Assembly: GCF_023612255.1 (NCBI RefSeq)
Contig: NZ_CP063231.1
Location: 2,214,001 to 2,278,000, forward strand
DNA from: Luteibacter flocculans
GTDB taxonomy: Bacteria > Pseudomonadota > Gammaproteobacteria > Xanthomonadales > Rhodanobacteraceae
Direction of reading: 5' to 3'
Length of the DNA: 64,000 bases
Part shown: positions 18,996 to 29,100 of the stretch, in pieces
Numbering within the stretch: position 1 is the first letter of the stretch
Layout of the letters: each line of letters starts with the position of its first letter
Position numbers and translations under genes: made by a program
The notes under the pieces: model-generated
What the model saw: only the letters and a program-made list of their open reading frames with translations
Database searches by the model: none
What the model was told of the DNA's origin: nothing

Positions 18996-20374
18996 CAGAG
19001 ACCGCACCAGGCGCGAACGGTCGCCAGGGGTCGACGCAGCATCAGATACCCGAGAACGCTCCAACGTCCGGAAACACGCGCGGTGCCCTGCAGACCAATA
19101 CGTGCGCCTGCCGGTGCGCCGTCGATCGTGCCGCGCAGCACGTAGCTCGCCACGCCGTTGGGCGCTTCCACCGGTTGGTAGCCGGCGTAGTCGAGCCGTG
19201 CGTCGAGCGGGCTCAGCGGCGCGACCTTGAGGAACACCGTCATCGGTGCACCCGGCGCGAGGTTGGTCGGTTCGCCCACCGGCGCCCAGGCACGCACGCC
19301 CAATACATGCGGATCGGCGAGAAGACCGATGCGCTCGCCCGTCTGCACGGGACGTCCGGCCCAGTCGTCCGGATCGGAATACACGAACACGCCGTCGGAC
19401 GGTGCGCGGATGGCAAGCTTGTCCACTTCGCGCTGGAGCGAGGCGACGTCCACCTGACGTTCGCGCCACTTGCCTTCGGCCATGCCGAGATCCGCCTTGG
19501 CGCTCTGGTTCTCGATGGCCTGTTGTGCCGCCTGGTGCATTTCGACGCTCGCGGTCGCCAGTTCCGCCTGCGCCACAGCGAGGCGGTTACGCAAGGTCGT
19601 ATCGTCGAGCTCTGCCAGCACCTGGCCGGCCTTGACGGGCGCATTGGGCAACACGGTCATGCGATGGATCACGCCCTCACGCGGCGAGGCGATGACCTGG
19701 CTGCGCGTGGAAATGATTTCCGCCGGTACCAGCGTGTATTCGCGCACCGGCACGAGCAGCAACACGGCCAGTGCCATCAGCCCGTAGCGCAGACGACGAC
19801 CGCGCGTGATGGCATGCCACCAGCGCCGCCAACGCGAAGGTCGTGCCACCAGCGACCACCATGCATAGCCGTAGAGATTCGCGATCTGCAGCAGCGCGTA
19901 TTCCGCGCCGTCCGCATGCAAGGTAGTGGGCCACGGCTCGTCGCGTGCGAGAAAAAGCAGCGCGTGCACGGCTTTGTCAGGCCCGAACAGCGGCAACACC
20001 CAGACCTGCGCCGGCAGCCATTCGGCCCATTCCGCGGCCAACGCATCGCCCAGCATGTCCGGCGAGAGCGGCAGCACACGGACCGCCGCGGGGAGATCGA
20101 TGCAACGCGGCGCGATGCACTTGGCAACCGCCGACAACCACAGCGCATACGGCGTGTTCGGGTCCGCATCGGCCAACCCCGAATGCGCGGCAAGGCGCGG
20201 CGGGCGCCCCGGCGTCAGCGCGACCAGGGACGCCTGCCGGTAATCGACCAGCAGGCGCGTCTCGTTGACCGCAACGAAGCCGAGTTCCGCGGCGGTAGAC
20301 GCCGCTTCGGCACGGACGGCGAGCGCGTAGAAGCGCGACGACGCGTGGGCGCCGGTGGATGCCTCTTCGGTCAT
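18995..20374 (-). CDS. HlyD-family adaptor with N-terminal GAF-like domain
   Basis: 459 residues from ATG 20374, four bases after the previous stop. The first ~190 residues resemble a GAF fold (AELGFVAVNETRLLVDYRQA), followed by one membrane helix (about 208-228, LMALAVLLLVPV). Then comes a typical membrane-fusion protein: ISTRSQVIASPREGVIHRM lipoyl half, a long coiled coil, a second lipoyl half and a beta-barrel. Known role of the C-terminal part: links an inner-membrane exporter to a TolC channel. A cytoplasmic GAF-like head suggests signal or ligand input; this is inferred. Confidence 0.88.
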   Translation of the reverse strand: MTEEASTGAHASSRFYALAVRAEAASTAAELGFVAVNETRLLVDYRQASLVALTPGRPPRLAAHSGLADADPNTPYALWLSAVAKCIAPRCIDLPAAVRVLPLSPDMLGDALAAEWAEWLPAQVWVLPLFGPDKAVHALLFLARDEPWPTTLHADGAEYALLQIANLYGYAWWSLVARPSRWRRWWHAITRGRRLRYGLMALAVLLLVPVREYTLVPAEIISTRSQVIASPREGVIHRMTVLPNAPVKAGQVLAELDDTTLRNRLAVAQAELATASVEMHQAAQQAIENQSAKADLGMAEGKWRERQVDVASLQREVDKLAIRAPSDGVFVYSDPDDWAGRPVQTGERIGLLADPHVLGVRAWAPVGEPTNLAPGAPMTVFLKVAPLSPLDARLDYAGYQPVEAPNGVASYVLRGTIDGAPAGARIGLQGTARVSGRWSVLGYLMLRRPLATVRAWCGL

Positions 20375-20378
20375 GGGT

Positions 20379-21173
20379 TCAGCCCTGCCCGCTGGTCTTG
20401 GCTGGCGTCGCACGCCCGCTCATACCCGGCAGCACGTTGGCCGTATCGCCCTGAAACTCGGCTTCGATCTCGATCGTCTGACTGACCGCATCCACTCGAC
20501 CGCTCAGACGGGTCACCGTGAGCTGATAGTGGCCGCCGGTCTCGTCGATGCTCGCGTCCAGATGCGCGCCGGGCTTGAGCCAGCCGATCCAGTTCGACGG
20601 CACGTTGAGCCGTGCCTTGGGGGTGCCCGTACCCACCAGGTCGACGACCGGTGCGCCCGCGGCCACGCCTTGGCCTTCCTTCACGTGGATGCGCGCCACG
20701 CGACCGTCGAACGGCGCAACGAAGCGGCACTGGGCCAACTGCGCGTCGAAGATGCGCAACTGGCTACGGGTGCGGTTGACGTCCGCCGCGGTCAGTTCGA
20801 CTTCCAGCGCGGCCGCCGAGTCGAGCCCCTGCAGCTTTGCTTTGGCTTCGTAGCGAAGCTCCGCGGCCTTGTATTCCGCATCGGCAGCAGCACGCCGTGC
20901 GTCGAGGTCGCTGCAATCCAGCGCCACCATCGTCTTGCCCTTGGCGACGCTGTCGCCAAGCTGCACGTAGACGCGCGAAACGCGACCCGGCGTCGCCGCC
21001 GACAGCGGGCTTTCCTTGTCGGCCACCACCAGGAACCGCACCGGCGCCTGCGCGCCGGCCGCAGGGGACGACTGCCCCTGCGCCGATCCCATGCCGGCCA
21101 GACCCAACGCGAGCAAGCCACCGAACCACATCGTCTTCTTCATGATCTTTCGTTTCGTCGTCTTGCCGTTCAT
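20379..21173 (-). CDS. Periplasmic adaptor (RND/HlyD type membrane-fusion protein)
   Basis: 264 residues; ATG overlaps the TolC-like stop (ATGA). Signal peptide (MKKTMWFGGLLALGLAGMGSAQG from the internal Met) then a lipoyl half-motif (ATPGRVSRVYVQLGDSVAKG), coiled-coil hairpin, second lipoyl half (APFDGRVARIHVKEGQGV) and a short beta-barrel ending GMSGRA. Shorter than classical RND adaptors. It is the second adaptor-type protein in the operon, which suggests a layered periplasmic conduit. Confidence 0.88.
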   Translation of the reverse strand: MNGKTTKRKIMKKTMWFGGLLALGLAGMGSAQGQSSPAAGAQAPVRFLVVADKESPLSAATPGRVSRVYVQLGDSVAKGKTMVALDCSDLDARRAAADAEYKAAELRYEAKAKLQGLDSAAALEVELTAADVNRTRSQLRIFDAQLAQCRFVAPFDGRVARIHVKEGQGVAAGAPVVDLVGTGTPKARLNVPSNWIGWLKPGAHLDASIDETGGHYQLTVTRLSGRVDAVSQTIEIEAEFQGDTANVLPGMSGRATPAKTSGQG

Positions 21174-23071
21174 TGCGCGGCGGCGGAAGCCGTCTCGGGT
21201 GCTGTCGCCAGGCGGCGCACGTCACCCATGACCGAGAGCGCGGCCGCTTCGGCCAGTGCCGTGACGGAGCGCGTGGTGATCTCGTTGGGCATGAAGCTGC
21301 GGTAGCTCTGCGTCAGCAGGCGCTTACCGGCGCGATCCTGCACGGTCACGTCCCACTGCGCGCGAATGGCGGCCTTGCCCGGTGTGGCGCTGTAGCGCAG
21401 ATCGACGGACAGGCTGTCTTCACCGCTACCAAGCGCGAGGCGGTTGCTGGTCATCACCTTGCCCACGGCGCTGCGCACGGCGTCGCCGTCGACGCGCGGC
21501 GGCAGGCCCGACACGCTCAACTGGATCGGGCGATCCACACTCACGGCATCGGCAAGCTGCGGGAACACCTGCTTCTCCCCATCGAGCAGGCTGGTCTGGA
21601 TGGCACGGGAAAGCGCGGGCACATCAGTGCCGGCCACCTGCTCCGGCATCAGGTCGATGCCTACCGAGTTCAGCACGCGGCCATAGGCCGACTGCGCGGC
21701 GGCGTACGACGAAGCTTCCTGGAAGCGCGAGACCATGGAGCGTGCCTGCGTGCGCAGCGTTTCCAGTTCGCTGGTGAGCTGGTTGCTGGAACCGGCGCGG
21801 GCCACGCTGGCGAGACGCTGGTCCACCTGCGCGGATTCCTGGGCCAACTGGTGGTCGTAGACGGCCAGCTTGTAGCGCTCCACCGAGACGCGCACCTGGG
21901 TCAGGATCGCCATGCTGAGCGCCATGCGACGCGCGTCGTCCACTTCCATGCGCGCCTTGTTGGTGCGCTTGATCGCAGGGATGCCCGCGAGACGGAACAG
22001 GTTCATGGACATGCTCACGCCGCCCTGCGCCCAGTTCTCGTTGTACAAGTACTTGTTCGAGTCGTAGCCCACGCCACCGAACAGATTGAGGTTCGGGAAC
22101 AGCGCCGCGATCTGCTTCTTCGTCTCGATGGCGTCGATGCGCGTCTTGTAGTCTTCCTCGCGCAGCTCCGGACGCTGTTCCAGCGCCATCTGTTCGAGCT
22201 GGTCGAGATTGCCCGGCACCTGCGACAGGTTCGTCTCGGTGGCGTCGGCGAGCGTGAAGTCGGTACCCGGCGGCAGGCTCATCAATGCGGCGAGTTCGCG
22301 CTTGGCGAATTCCATCTCCTGACGCTTCTCGTTCACCAGCGTCATGGCGTCGAGCAGCGCGCGCTGGTATTCGAGGCCTTCCACGGGCGGCAGCACGCCA
22401 GCGCGCTCGGCCTGGCGGGTCTTCTCCAGCGCGGCCTGGATGTTGTCGGCCAGCGCCTGGGTCTCGCCGAGCAGGCGCTGCGCGCCGAGGGCACGCCAGT
22501 AGGCGTCGCGTACATCCTGCACGATGTTCTGCAGCACCTTGCGGCGGCGCTCGTCGGTGGTGTTGACGTCGTCCGCCTGCTGCTTCGCACGGTAGTAGCT
22601 GAGGCCGAAGTCGAGCACGTCCCACGACAGCGTGGCGTCGGCGAGGTAATGCACGCGCTCCTCGGAGGTCGAGGGACGCAGGCTGACGATTCGGTCCTGA
22701 ATGCCGATGCTGGTACCGCCCGAATCGTTGCTGCGCCAACGGTAACCGGCGTCGGTCATCAGCTTGGGCAGCATGTCCAGCTCGGAGACGTCGAGCAGGC
22801 CGCGCGACAGCGCGGTTTCCATCAGTTTGAGGCGATAGTCGAGGTTGTACTTGAGCGACCGTGCCATGACGTCGGACAGCGTCAGCGGTGCCGTCACCGC
22901 CTCCTGGCCCTTGTACATGGCCTGCTGGTCGTTCTTGACCCGCGTGGCGATTTCATCGTGGGTCAGCGGCTTGGGCTTGACGGCACCGCAGCCGGTAAGA
23001 AACACGGCGATGGCGAGCGAGGCGACCAGCGGTGCGCGACGCAGCGCGGGGGTCGTCGAAGTGGTCTTCAT
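21170..23071 (-). CDS. TolC-family outer-membrane efflux lipoprotein
   Basis: 633 residues from ATG 23071 (MKTTSTTPALRRAP); the frame is open upstream but lacks similarity, and ATG 23089 is an alternative. Lipoprotein signal with LTGC lipobox (Cys28). Two TolC/OEP helical repeats with long coiled coils (RRKVLQNIVQDVRDAYWRAL; ALEQRPELREEDY) form the outer-membrane channel. The last ~150 residues add an extra domain (about VDRPIQLSVSGLPP onward) not usual in TolC. Directly follows the giant protein and overlaps the adaptor gene. Confidence 0.9.
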   Translation of the reverse strand: MKTTSTTPALRRAPLVASLAIAVFLTGCGAVKPKPLTHDEIATRVKNDQQAMYKGQEAVTAPLTLSDVMARSLKYNLDYRLKLMETALSRGLLDVSELDMLPKLMTDAGYRWRSNDSGGTSIGIQDRIVSLRPSTSEERVHYLADATLSWDVLDFGLSYYRAKQQADDVNTTDERRRKVLQNIVQDVRDAYWRALGAQRLLGETQALADNIQAALEKTRQAERAGVLPPVEGLEYQRALLDAMTLVNEKRQEMEFAKRELAALMSLPPGTDFTLADATETNLSQVPGNLDQLEQMALEQRPELREEDYKTRIDAIETKKQIAALFPNLNLFGGVGYDSNKYLYNENWAQGGVSMSMNLFRLAGIPAIKRTNKARMEVDDARRMALSMAILTQVRVSVERYKLAVYDHQLAQESAQVDQRLASVARAGSSNQLTSELETLRTQARSMVSRFQEASSYAAAQSAYGRVLNSVGIDLMPEQVAGTDVPALSRAIQTSLLDGEKQVFPQLADAVSVDRPIQLSVSGLPPRVDGDAVRSAVGKVMTSNRLALGSGEDSLSVDLRYSATPGKAAIRAQWDVTVQDRAGKRLLTQSYRSFMPNEITTRSVTALAEAAALSVMGDVRRLATAPETASAAAQ

Positions 23072-23144
23072 GGCGTGATGCTGGAGCATGGAGAGTCGGT
23101 CCTTGTGAGCGGTGCCGGCGATGGATCGCATCGCCGGCACGCGA

Positions 23145-26100
23145 TTAATGGCGTGGCTGCGTAATAGCGGGCGCGGAAGTGAGCGGTACGGCGCCGGCCT
23201 TTGCCATCGCCGCGATCTGTGCAGTGAACGACGGCGCACCGGTCGGCGTGGATGCCGGAGGCGGCACCTGCGTCACGACGGCGACCTCAGCGGGCGCCGG
23301 ATGCGACGCGTGTTTGGCGGGCTCCCCGCCCTGCGTCGGCGGCGTCGTTTCGTGGTCGCGTTCGTGGGCGTGGCCAGCCGGGACGTGCGCGTGTTCCGGC
23401 GCGGCCCGCCCGTAGGCTTCCCGCTCGCCGATGCGGCTCGGCGCGAACGGCGAGAAATCGTCCCACAGCGGGCTCGATGCCAGACCGAAGTCGTTGAGCG
23501 CGATGCGAGCACGCGCATGCGCCTCGACCAGAAGCTGACGCGAGAACGCCACGCCATCGCGCAGCACGAACTGCGTGTTGGAGGGATCCTGTGCGATGGC
23601 ATCGGTCGCTGCCGTGGCATCGCCGCGTCCGCTCACCCACTGGTTCTGCCAGCGCAGCGTGTCGCTCTGCGACTCGCTGACTTCCGGAAGCACGAACAGT
23701 CCGGGCACATAGCCCTGGTGGATGTCCCGCGTGGTGTGCTCGTACGCGATCGGGAAGATCTGATCGCCCCAGCGAGCCTGCATCGGCGGCGTGGTGCCAT
23801 GGATGGTGATGGTCAGGCGTGCCTCGCTGGCGTCGCCGTCGGCATCGGTGATCGTGTAGACGAACACCTCGGTCAGCGTGCGGCTGGCATCGAGCGAGCT
23901 GACCTTCGGGTTGCTCTTGTCGAGCTGGTAGCTATAGCTGCCGTCGGCGTTGAGCACCAGGGTGCCGTACTCGCCGCGGCTGCCGCCGCCAACGACGCCG
24001 TGCTGCCCCGTGTTCGACGAGACCACGGCGGTCAACGGGCCACCCACCGCGGGACCATCCGCGCCGATGCGATCCGCACCGTCGTGGTTGGCACCGCTGC
24101 CGGTGAACACATTGCCGCCCGTGCTCGTCTGTCCGGCGTCCTGGACGATGGTGGCGCTGTCGTCATGCGCGGTGGGCACGTCGTTGGCAATGGCAACGAC
24201 CAGCTGCCCGGTGGACTCGACGCCGGTGACGTCGGTGACGCTGAGCGCAATCACGTCATGCGTGATCGGAGCGTTCTGCTGTACCGCGTGGTCGAGCGTA
24301 TAGGTGTAGTCGAGGCGGCCTGCCGTCGGCACGCCGTTCACCATGGTGGTCGGCGTGAATCCGGTGAGCACGAGCGTGCCATCGGGCGTGCGGATCGTCA
24401 TCGGCTGCTCGGGGCTCATCGACCCGAGCTGTTCCGCCGTGAGCGTGGTGCCGCCTACGGTGACGTTGGCGAGGCCGTCGAGCGCGCCCACATCGATATG
24501 GCCCTTCGTCGTGTCGCTGCCGCCACCGTCCACGAGACCCGGCTCCGCCACGTGATCGCCGCCGCCGACGCTGCCGCCGCCACCGGGAACGATCGTCGGC
24601 TGCCCGTCCGTGGTGCCTTGGATGGTGATGGTGAGCGTGGCGGTGGCACTGTCGCCATCGGCATCGGTGATGACGTAGGTGTAGGTCTCGGTCAGCGACT
24701 CACCGTCCTTCAACGCGTTGACGGTCGGGTTGTCGTTGTTGAGCGCGTAGCTGTAGCTGCCATCGGCGTTGAGCGTGAGTGCACCGTACTTGCCGTCCAG
24801 CGGCGAGCCGACGGTGCCGTTCGTATCGCCGAAACCGACGCTGGAGACCGGCGTGGGCGTGACATCGGCACCGACGCGGTCGTTGACCAGCACCGAGCCC
24901 GAGACCGTCGCGTCGTTTTCCTTGATGCTGTTGGCATCGTCGTGCGCGGTGGGCACGTCGTCCACGATGTCGACCGCGAGCGTACCGTTTGCACTGCCGC
25001 CGCCGGCATCGGTGATGGTGAGCGCGATCGGGTCCACACTGCCGGTGCTGCCCGGCTGGTCCACCGCGTGATCGAGCGTGTACGTATAGCTGAGCGTGCC
25101 CGCCGTCGGCACGCCGCCGACGCTGTTGCTGGGCTGGAAGCCCGTGAGCACGAGCGTGCCCTGTGGCGTCACGATGCTCACCGTCGATCCGCTGCTCAGT
25201 GCCGCGAGCTGCGCGGCCGTGACGGTGGTGCCGCCGACCGAGATGCTGGCAAGGCCATCGTCGGCGGTGAGGTCGATCGTGCCGGTGGTGACCTGCGAAC
25301 CGTCGTGATCCACGAGACCCGACTCTGCCACGGTCGCATGACCGACAGCGGCGGCATTGCCATCCACCGGCAGGATGGATGGGCCGCCATCGGTGTGGCC
25401 GTGAATGGTGATGGTCAGCGTCGTGGTGCTGGTGTCGCCGTCCGCATCGGTGATCGTGTACGTATAGACATCTTTGATCGTCTGACCGTCGCGCAGCGCA
25501 TTGACGGTCGGATTGTCGTTGTCCAGCACGTAACCGTAGCTGCCATCGGCGTTCAGCGTGAGCGTGCCGTACTGACCGGCAATGCGATCACCCACGTTGC
25601 CCGTGACCGGCCCCCCTGCCGTTCCGGCCGCGACGCCGGAGACAGGCGTTGCCGTACCGTCCGCACCTACGCGGTCGGCCACGAGTCCCGCCGTGCCGCC
25701 CGTGACCACGTTGCCACCGATCGCCGCACCGTCTTCGTTGACCTCGGCCTGGTCGGCGCGTGCGGTCGGCGTGTCGTTCACGATGTCCACGACCAGCGCG
25801 CCGTTGGCGGTCGAGCCGCCGGCATCGGTGACGGACAGTGCGATCGTGTCGGTGCTGTGATCCGCACCGGCCTGATCGACGGATGCCGTGAGGGTATACG
25901 TGTAGGTGAGCGTGCCACCCGTCGGCACGCCGCCGACGAACCCACTGGGCGTGAACCCGGTGAGCGACAGTGTTCCGTTCGGCGTCGTGATGACGACCGG
26001 CGACCCGCTGCTCAACGCGTTCAACTGCGCGGTCGTGAGCGTCGTGCCGCCCACGACGATGCTCACCAGCCCGTCGGGCGCAGAGATGTCGATGGAATCG

Positions 26101-29100
26101 GTCGATATGTGATCGTGACCGAGCGGACCGTCCGGCGTCAGGCCGGATTCCCACACGGTGGTATGACCGGTGGATTCGGTGGTATTGCCCGGACCGTTGC
26201 CGTCGTGCGGCGTGATCGCGGGCGCGCCATCGGTATGGCCGTGAATCGTGATGGTGAGCGTGGTCGTGCTGGTGTCGCCGTCGGCATCGGTGATCGTGTA
26301 GGTGTAGACGTCCGTGAGCGTCTCGCCATCCTTCAGCGCGTTCACCGTCTTGTTGCCGTTGTCGAGCAGGTAGCCGTAGCTGCCGTCGGCGTTCAGCGTC
26401 AAGGTGCCGTATTGACCCGTCACGCCCGCGCCCACATTGCCGCTGACCGGACCGCCGGCCGTGCCGGCGACGACGCCGGACACCGGCGTCGCGGTCACGT
26501 CGGCGCCGACATGGTCGGCCTGGCCGCCACCGGCGTCGCCGCTGACCACGTTGCCCGACAGCGCCGCGCCATCCTCGTTCACGTCGCCCGTATCGGCATG
26601 CGCCACCGGCACGTCGTCGGCGATGTTCACCGTGATGCTGCCGCTGTCGGTGAAGCCTTCGCTGTCGCGGGTGGCGATGGCGATGGTCTCGCTGCTGCCG
26701 GTCGCACCCGGCTGGTTGACCGGTCCGGTGAGGTTGTAGTGGTAAACCAGCGTGCCATGCGCATCGTCCGAGCCCGGCAGGTAGCCGGTAACCACGAGGG
26801 TGCCGTGGTCGGTGACGATCGTGCGCTGGGCGACCGGCACGTTCGCCAGATCGCGCAGCTGCGCGAGCGTCAGCGTGATCGCGTGACCGGGGCCGTCCGC
26901 CGGGTTGCCGATCGTCACACTGTCGAGGTTGTTGAACAGCGCGAGGCTCGCCGTGCCGTCCACGCCCTGGCTGCCGCTGGCATCGGTCAGGCCGGCTTCG
27001 TTCACCTGCGTGCGGCTGCTGATGGTGACGTCGAACACGCGTGTGGTGACGAGCGCATTCGAGGTGCCGCCGTCGCCATCGGCGTAACCGTAATGGTCGC
27101 CCACGGTGCTGGGGTCGGCACTGGCGTTGTCCGTGCCGTCGGTATCGAGCGTCGGACGATCCGGGCGACCGCCATGGTTGCCGTTGTCGTTGACGGCAAC
27201 CTGCACCTGGAACGTGCCGTTCCAGAAGGCGTTGTTGTCGCCCGCTTCGGCGCCCGGAAGCTGCACGCCGATCGCATTGATGGTGGCTTCGACCTGGCCG
27301 ACCGTACCGGTGATGGTGATCGTGGTACGACCCTGCCCGTCCGCACCGACGGTGTACGCGGCGCCGCCGAACGTACCGGACGTACCCGCGACGCCATTGA
27401 CGTCGTGTACGCCGAAGCCGGTCGGCAAGGTCACCGTCGCGGTGATCGGCGCGGTGCCGGCATCCGGATCGGCGAGCGTGACGTGGCTCAGCGTGTACAC
27501 GCCGGCCGCACCTTCGTCGGCGGCGTTCGGCGCGGTAACGCCGATCGCGGTGGGATTGTTCACCGAGGACGGGAACACCACGCGATAAGCCGAGGCGACG
27601 TCCTGCGTGAGACCGCCAGGCACGGCCGCGTACGGATCGATGGAGGCGGTCGGCACGACCTGCGTGCCACCACCCGCCTTCGCGTTCTGACCGCCGTTCG
27701 CCGCGCCCGAACCGTCGAGGTTGCCGTTGGCGTCGCGCAGGCGGTCGTCGGCGATCACTTCCACGCGATACGACTGGTCGGCGTTCGCCAGCGAGCCACC
27801 AATGGAAACCTGCAGGCCCGCGAGATACGCATTGACCTGCGCACGCGTACCGCGAACGACCAGCGCGGCATCGGTGCCGTCGTAGGTACCGTCGATGGCC
27901 GCACCGGCCGTACCGCTGTTGCTGGAACCGAGCACGATGTTGGCGTACGCGGCCTGCGACAAGGGCACGCCGTTGGCGTCGGTGACGCGGACCGTCACCT
28001 GCATGAAGTCCTGCTCGCCCGTGGTGATGCCGCCGCCATCCGTGTAGTCGACGTCGCCCACCACGAATCCGCCGACGGCCGTATTGCCGTTGAGATAAAT
28101 GGTGCCCGCACCGGTGCTGACCGTCGGTGCGTCGTTGACCGCGACGATGTCGAGCGCGACCTGGATGTCGGGCGGATTGTTGGCGACGCTGCCGGCACCG
28201 GTGTCGTCACCGATTCGCGACCCCGCATCGTCGAAGTGAAGCGTGAGCGTGACGTCGCCCGCTGCCGCACCGTTGAGGTCGTGGTTGACGTTGGCGGCGC
28301 TCTGGTAGGTCAGCCCCTTGCTGGCGTCGTTGAGCAACGCCTGGATATCGCTGGCCCGACCGGTGAGGACCAGCGTGCCGGTGTTGTCGCCCGTGATGGT
28401 GACGGCGCGGCTGCCGGCAGCACTTGCGATGGCGCTCGTCTGCGCGCCGTTGCCCCCGATGCCCAGCACCCCGCTGGGCACGGTGAGCGTGACCGTCACC
28501 GGCGTGTCGAACGCCGCCGATTCAGGATCGGCAACCACGAAGCCACCGCCGATGTAAGTCGCCTGGTCTTCGTAGACCGTGCCGCTGCTGGGACCGGTCA
28601 GCGTGCCCGGTTCGTTGATGCTGGATGCCCGCACTACGACGGCCGCTGCAGCGAGGTTGCCGGTGTTGGCTGGCACGGTAGCGCTGTACCAGTCGTAGTT
28701 GGTGGTGTCGACGGGACGCGTGCTCGTTCCCGTGCCGGTGCCCGGCGTGGCCGACTGATTGACGCTGCCGCCGTTGGCGCCGCTGGTGAGATCCCCGTTG
28801 GCATCGCGCAGGCGATCGTCTGCGATGACCTGCACCTGATAGGTCGCGTCGCGGTCGCCTGCGAAGTTGACCGTGAGGCCGGCGAGCGCGGCGTTGATCT
28901 GCGCACGCGTACCGCGCAGCACGAGGAAATCGCCGTTGCCGTCCTTGTCGCCGTCCACGACCACACCACCGCCGGTGGCGACGCCGATCGAGACGCCATC
29001 GGCGGCGTAGTCGGCCGCGCTGAAGGCCGTGCCGTTCGGGTTGAGCAAACGCACCGTGACCTGCACGAAGTCGGCCTCGCCACCGCCGACACCCGCCGTC

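Noticed and set aside
23780-26640. Regular repeats considered as CRISPR
   Set aside because: Units are ~800 bp, in frame and encode VCBS domains; no short direct repeats with spacers.
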